Assembly (NCBI GenBank): GCA_016200135.1
Contig: JACQFI010000046.1
Span: 1 to 44,173, forward strand
DNA: 44,173 bases
Direction of reading: 5' to 3'
Origin: Planctomycetota bacterium
Lineage (GTDB): Bacteria; Planctomycetota; SZUA-567; H5-PLA8
In this document: positions 24,834-33,426 of the stretch, piece after piece
Position numbering within the stretch: position 1 is the first letter of the stretch
How the letters are laid out: every line of letters starts with the position of its first letter
Program-made: the position numbers and the translations under genes
Notes under the pieces: generated by a model
What the model was told of the DNA's origin: nothing
The model's input: the letters and a program-made list of their open reading frames with translations, nothing else
Database searches by the model: none

Positions 24834-27800
24834 ATGGCAGTTCAAGATCCTCCCCGCGCCGCGGCTTCCCCCGAGCCCGGCGACGACACGTTGCTCCAGC
24901 GCTTCCAAGCATCTAAAGACGCCAAGGCCCTTGAGACGCTCTTCGCGCGGCACGCCTCGTGTGCCTTCCGCGTGGCGCAGCGCGTCACCGAGAACGAGGC
25001 CGACGCGGAAGAGGCCGTGCAGCAGGCGTTTCTCGAGATCCTGCGCGGAGCGGCGCGGACCTCGCAGGCGTCGAGCGTGCGGACCTGGCTCGTGGGGATC
25101 GTCCTCAACCAGGCGCGCAAGAAAGTCCGCGAAGAACAGCGGCGCAGAAAGCGCGAGGAGGCCGCCGTGATGATGCGAGCGAGCGAGACCCAGACGAGCG
25201 ACCTCGAGACGCAGCGCGCGGCGCAGGCGTTCGCGCGCAAGCTGCCGGAGCTCTACCGGCTGCCGGTCTGGATGCACTACTTCGAAGGGATGACGTTCCG
25301 CGAGATCGCGGAGGCGCTGGGGACGCAGGAAGGGACGGTCAAGAGCCAGGCTTCGCGGGGCCTGGACGAACTGCGCGGCGCGCTGGGTGCGGCGGGATAC
25401 ACGCTGGCCGGTCCGGCGCTGCTGGGCGTGCTCGCGGCGGCGCAACTGCCCGCGGCCCCCGCGACGCTGTTCGCGGGGCTCTCGACGCTGGCCGCCGGCG
25501 CGGCTTCAGCGGGGGTGGGCGCAACGGTGGGAAGCTCGGCCGCGGGCGCGAAGGCGGCGGCGGGCATCGGAGGCATGGCCATGAAGATCACGCTGGCGGC
25601 GGTGGTGCTTACGGCGACGGGCGCGGCGACGTTCGTCGCCACGCGCACGGACTCGGCCGACGTTCCGGCCAAGAAGACCGCGGGGCCCGCGGCCGAGACC
25701 AAGGACAACGCCGCGCCCAAGGGCAACGACAAGGCGGCGCTCGGCGCGCTCGACTTCTTCCCTTCCCCGGCCCATCCCATCGGCTGGCGCGGCGACTACA
25801 CCGGCCGTTATCCCGGCGCGACACCGCCCACCGTCTGGAGCCGCCGCCTCAAGGCCGTTACGACGGAGATGTACTGCCAGGCGGGCAAGCCGTCCGGCAA
25901 CGAACCCACCAAGGACAGCCACCCGCTCGAATACTTCACGATCAAAGACTGGCTCGTGGCCGGGCCGTTCTCCGTCGACGATCCGGTGAAGGACATCGCC
26001 GCGGACCAGCTCGGCGGCGAGGCCACCGCCATGCCCGAGGACGGCGGCAAGGCCGGGCCGGTCACCTGGAAAGCGGTGCATGCGGGCATCGAGAACCAGA
26101 GCCGGCACGATCACAACGAGGGCACGTGCGGAAACCTGAACGTCGATTTCCTGTTCACCTTCGGCAAGTTTACCACCGAAAAACTCAACAGCGTTAAGCT
26201 TGAAGGCGACTTCGCGAACAAGATCGCTTACGTGCACACGTATCTGTACGCGCCCAGCGATTCAAAGGTGCATCTGGCGCTGCCGTTCGCGGGGAGTTCG
26301 GGCAAGTTCTGGCTCAACGGCAAACCCACGGACCTCGATCCCAAGAACGCGGGCAAGGGGTTCGACGTGGCACTCGTGAAAGGCTGGAACCGGCTGTTGG
26401 TGAAGATCGGCACCGCCAACGGCCTCGGCATCAACTACGACAAGCGCTGGTTCAGCCATTGGTACGTCTCGGGCTACGTGACGCCGCCGGGACCCTACGC
26501 CTACGAGACCAAGAACGTGGCCTGGATGACCAAGCTCACTGGCCGCAGCATGTCCGCGCCGATCGTCGTGGGCGACCGCATCTTCCTTGGGTCGAGCATG
26601 ACCGACCTGCTCTGCATCTCGAAGACCGACGGCAAGGTCCTCTGGCTGCACTCGAACACGCCCTACGACACCTTCACCGACGCCGACAAGACGGCGAACC
26701 CGGAGCTCAAGGCGAAGATCGAGCCCCTCGCGGCGAAGCTGGATGCCCTCAACGAGGACGCCGTGAAGGCCATCAACGCGGCGGTCGCGCCGCAGGGTAT
26801 GGCTTCCGAGCAGACCGCGCAGGTTGACGCCAAGCTCAAGCTGAAGAACGAGGCCGAGCGCGCGCTGCACGCGGCCATCGCGGGGCTCGATAAGAAGAAG
26901 TATCCGGCCATGTACGAGAACGAGGTCTCCGCCAGCGATCCCACGCCGTGCAGCGACGGCACGTACGTCTATTGGGCCTGCGGCGGCGGCATGAAGGGCC
27001 CCGGCGCGAACGTGCTCTCCGCCTTCGACCTGAGCGGCAAGCGCGTCTGGTCGGTCCACCTGAACCTGGGCTCGGAAGAACACGGCAACCACTCATCGAC
27101 GACGCTGCTCGACGGCAAGCTGATCTACCAGGCGCACCATACGGTCCTGGCGCTCGACGCGAAGACCGGCAAGGAACTCTGGCGCAACGATAAAGGCGAC
27201 TGGCTCACCGCCACTTCGGCGCTGACGCTTGTGCCCACGCGGCTGGGCAACACGCCGGCCGTGATCGGGCGCAAGTTCGTGTACAGCGCGCTGGATGGCT
27301 CCGTGATCTGCGAGGCCAAGTTCGACCCGTGGGGCGATCTCTCGCCCATCGTCGAGAACGGCGTGATCTACAACGCGGCCTGTTGGCAGGGCTGGGAGGC
27401 GCCGAACACGTTCATCGCCATTAAGCTGCCCGCGAGCGCGGACAAGGGCGCGAAAGCGGAAGTCGCTTGGAAGCCGGACGGCCGCGAAGTCTCGACGCCG
27501 ACCCGCGGGCTCACCTACACCATCGCTTCGCCGCTGTACGTCGACGGCGTGGTCTACGCGGCGGACATCACCGGCGGCCTGATGGTCACCGACGTGAACG
27601 CGAAGAAGAGCCTCTACCGCCTCTGGCTCGACGGGTACAACCGCTACAATCGGTATCTCTACGGCATCGCGGCCAGCCCGACGCTCGGCGGCAAGAACAT
27701 CTACATCGTGGATGACGCGGGCTTCACCCACATTCTGCAGCCCGGACCGGCCTTTAAGGAGGTGGGCCGGAACGTGCTCGAGAACATCCACCTCTCGTCC

Positions 27801-27911
27801 TACAGCGGCAATCCTTGCAAGCAGGAATGCTTCTACACCTCGCCGGTCTTCGAAGGAAAGTCCATGTACCTGCGCGGCGAGGAGTACCTGTACTGCATCG
27901 CGGAGAAGTGA
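24834..27911 (+). CDS. ECF sigma factor fused via one TM helix to exported beta-sandwich and PQQ-like propeller (copy 2)
   Basis: 1025 aa from the ATG at 24834 (GGAG six bases upstream; an in-frame ATG at 24822 is an alternative). Layout as in copy 1: sigma region 2 (about 18-75; EEAVQQAFLEIL), region 4 (about 140-185; LPVWMHYFEGMTFREIAEAL, then GTVKSQASRGLDELR), Ala/Gly-rich linker, TM helix (about 248-272; KITLAAVVLTATGAATFVA), then WRGDYTGRYPGATPPTVW, a beta-sandwich (GWNRLLVKIG) and a propeller (DAKTGKELWRND). The sigma parts of the two copies are more alike than the propellers: region 4 is nearly identical, whereas the propellers keep only landmarks such as TPCSDG, STP/ASP and the YCI-EK end. 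This suggests the same or a similar promoter class but different external signals. It is followed by a 9-bp-arm hairpin and a convergent gene. Confidence 0.9.
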   Translation: MAVQDPPRAAASPEPGDDTLLQRFQASKDAKALETLFARHASCAFRVAQRVTENEADAEEAVQQAFLEILRGAARTSQASSVRTWLVGIVLNQARKKVREEQRRRKREEAAVMMRASETQTSDLETQRAAQAFARKLPELYRLPVWMHYFEGMTFREIAEALGTQEGTVKSQASRGLDELRGALGAAGYTLAGPALLGVLAAAQLPAAPATLFAGLSTLAAGAASAGVGATVGSSAAGAKAAAGIGGMAMKITLAAVVLTATGAATFVATRTDSADVPAKKTAGPAAETKDNAAPKGNDKAALGALDFFPSPAHPIGWRGDYTGRYPGATPPTVWSRRLKAVTTEMYCQAGKPSGNEPTKDSHPLEYFTIKDWLVAGPFSVDDPVKDIAADQLGGEATAMPEDGGKAGPVTWKAVHAGIENQSRHDHNEGTCGNLNVDFLFTFGKFTTEKLNSVKLEGDFANKIAYVHTYLYAPSDSKVHLALPFAGSSGKFWLNGKPTDLDPKNAGKGFDVALVKGWNRLLVKIGTANGLGINYDKRWFSHWYVSGYVTPPGPYAYETKNVAWMTKLTGRSMSAPIVVGDRIFLGSSMTDLLCISKTDGKVLWLHSNTPYDTFTDADKTANPELKAKIEPLAAKLDALNEDAVKAINAAVAPQGMASEQTAQVDAKLKLKNEAERALHAAIAGLDKKKYPAMYENEVSASDPTPCSDGTYVYWACGGGMKGPGANVLSAFDLSGKRVWSVHLNLGSEEHGNHSSTTLLDGKLIYQAHHTVLALDAKTGKELWRNDKGDWLTATSALTLVPTRLGNTPAVIGRKFVYSALDGSVICEAKFDPWGDLSPIVENGVIYNAACWQGWEAPNTFIAIKLPASADKGAKAEVAWKPDGREVSTPTRGLTYTIASPLYVDGVVYAADITGGLMVTDVNAKKSLYRLWLDGYNRYNRYLYGIAASPTLGGKNIYIVDDAGFTHILQPGPAFKEVGRNVLENIHLSSYSGNPCKQECFYTSPVFEGKSMYLRGEEYLYCIAEK

Positions 27912-27923
27912 TCGTCCTATGGG

Positions 27924-27943
27924 TCGTGCCACTCGTGGCACGA
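27924..27943. terminator. Strong hairpin between convergent genes
   Basis: TCGTGCCAC and GTGGCACGA are perfect 9-bp inverted repeats around TC, 12 nt after the stop of the second sigma fusion. No T-tract follows. It may be a two-way terminator; its ends (TCGTG...CACGA) also resemble the ends of the GC-rich dispersed repeat found at 28612, 29467 and 42616. Confidence 0.4.
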
Positions 27944-27970
27944 AGGCGGGGTCCGCGGTTTCCTGCCGGT

Positions 27971-28507
27971 TTATTCTTGGCCTTTCTTGTCCTTCTTCTT
28001 CTTGTCTTTTTCTTTCGGCGGCTCGTCGCCGGCGGTCTTCGCGGACTCGTCGGACGTCTTCCCGCCGCCGCGCGCCTTCTGCGTCTCTTCGCGCAGAAAA
28101 TCGAGGATTTTTTTCACGTTCTCGGGATTGAGGTTCTGCCGGATCTGCCAGGGCATGGCGAAGTTCTTGTCGATGAACTTCATGAAATAAAAGCAGGCCT
28201 GCTTGATCGCCTTGGGGTCCTTTTTGCGAATCTTGCCCTCGTTGCCGGCGGCCCAGTCGAGCATGATCTCGCGCATGGCGCGGTCCTCGTCCATGCCCGT
28301 GTCCTGGGCCTTGGTCTCGACCTGCTGCTTGAGCTTCTTCGCCATGGCCTCGACGTCCTTGGCCGTGGCGCAGGCGTCGAGGTAGTCCTGCGCGGCCGCG
28401 CGCAGCTCGGGATAGGGAATGCGGTACTCCGCGTCCTCGCCGTACAGGCACGCCGCAGCAGCCAGCGCAATGGCGGCCAGACCGAAGCGCGTCTCTTTTC
28501 GCGGCAT
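27971..28507 (-). CDS. Small secreted protein with lysine-rich tail, function unknown
   Basis: 178 aa from the ATG at 28507, which has AAAAAGGAG six bases upstream; longer in-frame starts at 28525 and 28576 are less likely. The N-terminus MPRKETRFGLAAIALAAAAC is a signal peptide, with cleavage near LYG-ED; a Cys at the end of the hydrophobic core could make it a lipoprotein, but the lipobox is poor. The mature part is mostly helical and ends in a strongly charged tail (EKDKKKKDKKGQE). No conserved catalytic pattern was recognised. It converges with the second sigma-fusion gene, 59 nt away. Confidence 0.65.
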   Translation of the reverse strand: MPRKETRFGLAAIALAAAACLYGEDAEYRIPYPELRAAAQDYLDACATAKDVEAMAKKLKQQVETKAQDTGMDEDRAMREIMLDWAAGNEGKIRKKDPKAIKQACFYFMKFIDKNFAMPWQIRQNLNPENVKKILDFLREETQKARGGGKTSDESAKTAGDEPPKEKDKKKKDKKGQE

Positions 28508-28611
28508 ATTCCGCTCCTTTTTCATACTGTTCTGCGTCTTAAGGACGTGCCCTCTTGTGGGTGTATCAGACTTCAAGTCGGTTGCCAGATGTGGTTGCGG
28601 GGCTTTTCCAT

Positions 28612-28694
28612 TCGTGGAACCGGCGTCCCGCCGGTGCGTTCCATTTCGGCGGCGGGAAGCCGCTGAATCCTCCGCCGGGACGGCGGAGCCACGA
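28612..28694 (-). repeat. GC-rich dispersed palindromic repeat, copy A
   Basis: On the minus strand it reads TCGTGGCTCCGCCGTCCCGG, CGGAGG, a variable centre, GGCGGGACGCCG and TCCACGA. Each half is itself a hairpin (CTCCGCCG/CGGCGGAG; GGCG..CGCC) and the ends are inverted repeats TCGTGG / CCACGA. Copies B and C (29467-29529, 42616-42679) share both halves but differ in the centre. It lies in the gap before the HEAT-like gene. Confidence 0.7.
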
Positions 28695-28745
28695 CCTCAC
28701 GGCGCGCTCGAGCCGACAGGGCTTTAACGCCGGGACGATTGCGCT

Positions 28746-29462
28746 ATGCTCATGAACATGCGGACGGCGCCTTTTCTCTTCGTTGCGTGCGGCCTGGCCG
28801 TGGCCTGCGCTGCCGCCGAGGACGCCGCGCCGGCTCCTGCGCCTTCGCCCACCAAAACGGCGGACGCTGCGGCCGAGCCCAAGAAAGATCCGCCCGCGCC
28901 GCTGCCGGAACTGACCGCCGAAGAGCGCGAGCGCGTCCAGAAACTGATCGCGCAGCTCGACGACGAGGAGTTCGCCACGCGCGAGGAGGCCGGCAAAGCA
29001 CTCGCGGCGTTCGGGCCGAAAGCCGAGAAGGCGCTTAAGGCGGCCTTCGCGGCATCGGGCTCCGCCGAAGCGCGGCTGCGCCTCGAACGGATCCTCAACA
29101 CGATCGAAGCCCTGACCGTGGACTTGAACGGAGACTGGGAGGAGACCTTCGAGACGATCGAGGGCCACCGCTACTACCGCATCGCGGTCGCGCCCGCGGG
29201 CGGAATGGCCATCGCGCCCACCGACTACACGCAGTACCGGCAGTACACGTTCGACGAGACCAAGTACAAGGACGGAGAACTCCACTATCACGAGGTCTGC
29301 AATCCCGGGTACGAGTTCGACGCGCGGCTGAAGTTCGAGGGCAAGGACAAGCTGCAGGGCACGCTGGTGCGGCGCAGCGACCAGCGTTCCTTTACGCTCA
29401 TCCTGCGCCGGCTAACCGAGAAAGAGATCGCCGACCTCAAAAAGAACCCGGCGCGGGAATGA
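28746..29462 (+). CDS. Secreted protein with a short HEAT-like helical module
   Basis: 238 aa. Signal peptide MRTAPFLFVACGLAVACAAA with cleavage near AAA-ED (three possible ATGs at 28746, 28752 and 28758; no strong ribosome site separates them). After an Ala/Pro/Lys linker, residues about 60-118 form a HEAT-like pair of helices (VQKLIAQLDDEEFATREEAG, then KALAAFGPKAEKALKAAF), a module very common in exported planctomycetal proteins. The C-terminal about 110 residues look like a beta-barrel of the lipocalin/extracellular type (YYRIAVAPAGG; LQGTLVRRSDQRSFTLILRR). Role unknown; binding of a partner protein or small ligand would fit. Dispersed repeats flank it on both sides (28612-28694 and 29467-29529). 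Confidence 0.7.
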   Translation: MLMNMRTAPFLFVACGLAVACAAAEDAAPAPAPSPTKTADAAAEPKKDPPAPLPELTAEERERVQKLIAQLDDEEFATREEAGKALAAFGPKAEKALKAAFAASGSAEARLRLERILNTIEALTVDLNGDWEETFETIEGHRYYRIAVAPAGGMAIAPTDYTQYRQYTFDETKYKDGELHYHEVCNPGYEFDARLKFEGKDKLQGTLVRRSDQRSFTLILRRLTEKEIADLKKNPARE

Positions 29463-29466
29463 CGCG

Positions 29467-29529
29467 CGTGGCTCCGTCGTCCCGGCGGAGGCCCTTGGCG
29501 GATCCAGCGGCGGGACGCCGCTGCCACGA
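29467..29529 (+). repeat. GC-rich dispersed palindromic repeat, copy B
   Basis: CGTGGCTCCGTCGTCCCGGC, GGAGG, a 15-nt centre, GCGGCGGGACGCCGC and TGCCACGA. It begins four bases after the stop of the HEAT-like gene and may serve as its terminator. Confidence 0.7.
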
Positions 29530-29642
29530 AAACAGCGCCGCGCGGGCGCGACGCCCTTGCGGAAATTCGGCAAAAACGGCAGAGTAGTCTGCGCATCGAC
29601 CACCTCGGCACCGGGATGCGCGCCTGAAAAACAGAGGCCTTC

Positions 29643-30431
29643 GTGAACGTTTACAAAGCCGTCTTCTTCGACTTCGGCGACACGCTCGCACCTACCAGCC
29701 CCGTCCCGCTGCCCCAGCGTCTGCGCTCCACGTTTAAAGAAGCCGGCCTCGCGCGCGCGCTGGGCCTGGATCTGCCCGACGACGAGACGCTCCAGAACTT
29801 TCACGAAGAGTGCGCCGCGCTGGCGGGCTGGCCCGTCGAGCCCGGCTGGGAAGACCAGTACAAGAGTTTTTACGACCGCTGGGCCGCGATCCTGCTCAAG
29901 CGGCTGAACGCCGAGACGGTGCAGGCCGCGGACGCCGCGCCGGAGTTCGCCGCGGTCTTCCGCGACATCTCCGACCGCTCGCGCGTGGCCTTCGACGACT
30001 GCGTGCCCATGCTGGAGCAGCTCCGCGCCATGGGCCTGCGCCTCGTCATCGTCTCCAACAACGACGGCACGCTGGCGCGGCGCATGAAATATATGAAGCT
30101 CTTCGAGTACTTCGAACTTGTTGTGGACTCGGCCCTCGTGCGCTCGAACAAGCCCGACCCGGGCATCTTCAAGCACGCGCTGGAGGCCACCGGCCTGAAG
30201 CCCGCGCACGTGCTCCACGTCGGCGATCTGTACGACGCGGACGTGGAAGGCGCGGTGGCGCTCGGCATGGACGCGGCCTGGATCAACCGCGGGTTTACGC
30301 CGTTCCCGGAGTCCCGGCACCGGCCGCATTTCGTGCTCCGCAGCCTGCTCGAACTGCCCGAACTCGTGCAGGCCGCCGATCTGGCCAACGGCAAGAAGCG
30401 CCCGTCCTCGGTCAATCTTCGTCGGCCATGA
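29643..30431 (+). CDS. HAD-superfamily hydrolase
   Basis: 262 aa from a GTG at 29643 (AGAGG five bases upstream). HAD motifs are in order: motif I FFDFGDTL (about 8-15), motif II VSNNDG (about 137-142), motif III Lys in SNKPDPGIF (about 175), motif IV GDLYDADVEGA (about 199-209). A helical cap lies between motifs I and II (subclass C1). In motif I the usual second Asp (DxD) is Gly, as in the DFGGT-type members; in phosphatases that Asp is the general acid, so the reaction may not be ordinary phosphomonoester hydrolysis. Enzymes of this group act on small phosphorylated metabolites or haloacids. Its last 20 bases overlap the end of the convergent DUF6624 gene. Confidence 0.87.
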   Translation: MNVYKAVFFDFGDTLAPTSPVPLPQRLRSTFKEAGLARALGLDLPDDETLQNFHEECAALAGWPVEPGWEDQYKSFYDRWAAILLKRLNAETVQAADAAPEFAAVFRDISDRSRVAFDDCVPMLEQLRAMGLRLVIVSNNDGTLARRMKYMKLFEYFELVVDSALVRSNKPDPGIFKHALEATGLKPAHVLHVGDLYDADVEGAVALGMDAAWINRGFTPFPESRHRPHFVLRSLLELPELVQAADLANGKKRPSSVNLRRP

Positions 30432-31314
30432 ACTTCACTTCCTTCCCGCCGCTCATCTGGCGGAAGGTCGCGAGGTACTGCGTGAGCGGGAAGAGGCCGA
30501 TCTCCTTGCGGAACTGTTCCACCTTGGCGCGGTCTTCGAGCGGCAGCACCGCGGGCGCGCCGTCCTTGTCCTGGCCGATCTGCGTCCCGAAGCGCTGCTT
30601 GCGGCCCTGGTAGACTTGCAGGCGGTCGTAGAGCAGCGCGTAGGGCTGGCCGTCCAGCTTGCCGGCCTTCACGTCCTTCTCGATGGGCGGCAGCGCGGCC
30701 AGCATCAAGGGCAGATCGCCGCTGTGCTGGACGAGCAGGAACGCCGTGTTGCTCGCCGCGGCGCCGAAGCGGTCCACGTCGATCCAGCCGCTCTCGCTCA
30801 CCAGTTTCTTGAGGTACGCCGTGTTCTCGCCGTCAACCTTCTGCATCTCCCCCGCCCTTTTCGGATCGGTGCGCACGGCCTGGTCTTCCTTCTCGCGCTC
30901 GGCGAAGTCCTCCTGCAGCGCCTTCACCCGCGCGAGGCTGAGCGGCTTCGGCTCCGCCAGCGACCAGGGCTTCAACTCGAGCGCCTCGGGCGCTTTTTCG
31001 ATCTTCTTGAAGACCTCTTCGGTCTCGCCTTTGACCTTCAGCTTGCCGTCCTTGAGTTCATAAGGCAGGTCCACTTTCTGCCCGCTGTTCTTCAGCACCG
31101 CCTTGCCCGGCTCGTACTTGACGCCGAAGACGCTCAGGCGGCCCTCGGCCAGAATCCGCACTCGGGCGGGCTCGAAGAGGATGTAGTAGGTCTCGTGCTG
31201 CTCGCTCTGCCAGCAACCTTGCAGCGGCTTGCCGGCTTCGGGCATGGCCGGTTCTTCGGCGGCCAGAGTCGGCCCAAACGCCGTAAGGAACAGGACCGCC
31301 ACAAAAGTACGCAT
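30412..31314 (-). CDS. Secreted DUF6624-family protein
   Basis: 300 aa with a signal peptide (MRTFVAVLFLTAFGPTLA, cut before AEE). The N-terminal half (about 30-110) looks like a small beta-barrel (GCWQSEQHETYYILFEP). The C-terminal half carries the DUF6624 pattern: Leu-rich helix with SGWIDVDRFG (about 180), NTAFLLVQHSGD (about 193-204), LPPIEKDV, then ALLYDRLQVYQGRKQRFGTQ (about 230-249). The conserved His, Asp-Arg and GTQ positions suggest a binding or enzymatic pocket, but no activity is known to me for this family. GAGAGG lies four bases before the ATG. It overlaps the HAD gene end-to-end by 20 nt and has a MITE-like repeat about 95 nt upstream. Confidence 0.75.
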   Translation of the reverse strand: MRTFVAVLFLTAFGPTLAAEEPAMPEAGKPLQGCWQSEQHETYYILFEPARVRILAEGRLSVFGVKYEPGKAVLKNSGQKVDLPYELKDGKLKVKGETEEVFKKIEKAPEALELKPWSLAEPKPLSLARVKALQEDFAEREKEDQAVRTDPKRAGEMQKVDGENTAYLKKLVSESGWIDVDRFGAAASNTAFLLVQHSGDLPLMLAALPPIEKDVKAGKLDGQPYALLYDRLQVYQGRKQRFGTQIGQDKDGAPAVLPLEDRAKVEQFRKEIGLFPLTQYLATFRQMSGGKEVKFMADED

Positions 31315-31408
31315 GACGCCTCTCCCGGGACTCTTGTTAAGGTAATAGAGAACGGCAGGGATATAGACGCCGCTCGCCGCGCCGGTGTTACCTCAAATAA
31401 AGGAGTCG

Positions 31409-31532
31409 TTGCTCTATTGAAATCCCCTCCTTATGTAAGGAGGGGTAAGGGGAGGTTAAGGCCGCGAAGGAGTTAACCCCCCTTACTTAAGGGGGGAAAA
31501 CCCGCTGCGGTCGCGGGTTTTCAACAGAGCAA
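31409..31532 (+). repeat. MITE-like element, copy 2 (fuller copy)
   Basis: TTGCTCTATTGAAATCCCC at the left end and the reverse complement TTGCTCTGTTGAAAACCCG at the right end match at 16 of 19 positions, so the element has good terminal inverted repeats. Inside are two hairpins: CCCCTCCTTA / TAAGGAGGGG, and CCCCCCTTA / TAAGGGGGG followed by AAAA. A third small stem (CCCGC / GCGGG) precedes the right end. No open frame is present. Length 124 bp. It lies between the starts of two minus-strand genes' flanks, upstream of the DUF6624 gene. Confidence 0.75.
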
Positions 31533-31577
31533 GGAGTAATCGGGAAAAGAACGTTCCTGATTTGTGTCCCTGGCGCG

Positions 31578-33287
31578 TCAGCGTGCGCCCAGCACGGCCT
31601 GCGCTTCGGCGATCTGCGCGGCCTCTTCCTGCCCGGGCGCCTGCTTGGCTTTGGCGAGGAGTTCCTCGGCGGCCTCGCGGCGGCCGGCGGCCAAGGCCCA
31701 GACGGCTTCCAGCGCGAGGTCGGCGGCCTTGGACTCGTCAGCTACGGAGCGCGCGAGGTTAAAGCGGTCCTCGCGGTCGAGCTTGGCCCAGGCGAAGGGC
31801 ATCGTGTTGCCCTGCACCACCACTTGCAGTTCGGTCGCACTCGACGCCGCGAGCTTGATCTTCTCCGGCTGCTTGCCGAAGACCTTTAAGAACGTCTCGG
31901 GGCGCTTGCCGTCCTTGGTCACCGCGGCCACGCGCGCGGCGAGGCGCTCGTTCCAGACTTTCAGGGCCGCGTCTTGCAGTTCCGCTTCGGGCGGCGCGGC
32001 CGTGACGGGCTTGGCCACGGCGGTCTTTTCCGGCACGGCGGGCTTGGGCGGCGCGTTCTCGCCCTTCTCCATGCCGAGCCGCGCGTACTTAGCCACGGGA
32101 TGGAAGCGCCCGAACTTCTCGGCGATGGCGGCCTCCGCTTCCTTCATCTTCTGGTTGAACGCCTCTTCGGTCACCGGGATGTTGTTCTCGGCGGTCACCG
32201 CGGCGTCGGCCTTGAAGTCGAAACTGCAAGCCATGTTTCCCTTCACCGTGTTGCCTTTGGCCTGGCCTTCCTTGCTGCCAAGCATCACCCACGGGCGCGG
32301 CTTCTCGTCTTTCCAGCGCGAGTAACAGGCGTTGTCGAGGATTTTGCAGTTCTGGGCGTCGTAGAGGCTGACGCCGTGCCAGTGCGCGGTGAGGACCACG
32401 TTCTTCTCGACGAGGAAGTCGATCAGCGGCCCGTCGAAGAAGCCGAAGCCCTGCATCGCGTTCTGGAACGGCTGCTTGTCGTCTTCGCGGTTGATCAGGA
32501 TGTTCCCGCGCAGCGTACCGTTCCGCACCGTGCCGGTGCCTTTGTTAAAGAGGAAGCATTGGATGCCATCGTCGTGGTTCTCGTCGCCGTCCTTGGCGCT
32601 CACGTAGCAGTTCTTTACGACGCAGTACTGCACCGTAATGCCGTCGCGGGTGACGCGCATGCCGTCGCCGGAGAAGTTGCAGACGACGCAGCCCTCGCAG
32701 AGGGAGCCCGGCGCACAGAGGTTGATCCCGAAGCGCGTATTGAGCACATACGTATTGCGTAAGGTCAATTTCGTGCCGTGGCGGCCGAGCCAGACGCCGT
32801 CGTTCGCCTTCATCCAGTCTTCGACGGTCCACTTCGAGCTGTCCTCGGCCGTGTAGACGAAGCAGTCCTCGACGACCAGCTCGCTGCTCTCGCCGCGTTC
32901 GCCGATCGAGAGCATGGTGCCCTTGTACGGCGATCCGAAGACCGGGCTGATCGTCAGGCCCTTGACGAGCCACTTGCGGCCTTGGGTAATCTCCAGTCGC
33001 GAGAGTTGCGGCGTCTGGTCCTTGCCCGCCGCGATGGTAATGAACTCGTCATTGTTCCCGTCGATCCGGACATCGCCGTGCTTGCCCGTCGCCAACAGCA
33101 GCGTGTCGCCGCCTTTCAGCTTCGCGAGCTTGCCGGACTTGGCGACCTCTTCGAGCGTGCGCCAGGGCGCGGCGGCACTGCCGTCGTTGTCGGGCTTGCC
33201 TTTCTCGGGATCGGCGTAGTAGGTCGCGGCCCAGGAGAACCGCGCCACAACCGATCCCAGCAAGAGGACCGTGATCGGAAAGCGCAT
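31578..33287 (-). CDS. Secreted right-handed parallel beta-helix protein (pectate-lyase-like fold)
   Basis: 569 aa from the ATG at 33287 (GAGGG ten bases upstream; an in-frame start at 33323 would spoil the signal peptide). Signal peptide MRFPITVLLLGSVVARFSWA, then TYYADPEKGKPDNDGSAAAP, the usual start of exported beta-helix proteins (Y-V/A-x-x-x-G-x-D-x-x-G-T...PW-T). Residues about 60-385 form the helix: short repeats rich in Val, Ile, Asn and Gly (LRNTYVLNTRFGINL, VEKNVVLTAHWHGVSLYDAQ, CKILDNACYS). The C-terminal 150 residues are an Ala/Glu-rich helical extension after a Pro/Ala linker. Such folds are found in pectate lyases, alginate and chondroitin lyases and epimerases. No definite catalytic residues could be assigned. 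Confidence 0.8.
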   Translation of the reverse strand: MRFPITVLLLGSVVARFSWAATYYADPEKGKPDNDGSAAAPWRTLEEVAKSGKLAKLKGGDTLLLATGKHGDVRIDGNNDEFITIAAGKDQTPQLSRLEITQGRKWLVKGLTISPVFGSPYKGTMLSIGERGESSELVVEDCFVYTAEDSSKWTVEDWMKANDGVWLGRHGTKLTLRNTYVLNTRFGINLCAPGSLCEGCVVCNFSGDGMRVTRDGITVQYCVVKNCYVSAKDGDENHDDGIQCFLFNKGTGTVRNGTLRGNILINREDDKQPFQNAMQGFGFFDGPLIDFLVEKNVVLTAHWHGVSLYDAQNCKILDNACYSRWKDEKPRPWVMLGSKEGQAKGNTVKGNMACSFDFKADAAVTAENNIPVTEEAFNQKMKEAEAAIAEKFGRFHPVAKYARLGMEKGENAPPKPAVPEKTAVAKPVTAAPPEAELQDAALKVWNERLAARVAAVTKDGKRPETFLKVFGKQPEKIKLAASSATELQVVVQGNTMPFAWAKLDREDRFNLARSVADESKAADLALEAVWALAAGRREAAEELLAKAKQAPGQEEAAQIAEAQAVLGAR

Positions 33288-33426
33288 GGTCAAGGCCCTC
33301 GCGGGGAGTCGATATCCGTACAACGTCCAAGTACACCATAGCCGACGTTCAATTTGTGCTAATAATTTAGCAATAGTTCGGCCAGTCTCCTAAGCATTTT
33401 CCCCTTAGTGCTATCTGTTCATTAGC

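Noticed and set aside
31400..31537. AAGGAGT direct repeats flanking MITE copy 2 as a target-site duplication
   Set aside because: The left repeat is separated from the element end by extra bases, so the repeats do not sit directly at both borders, and copy 1 has no such flanks.
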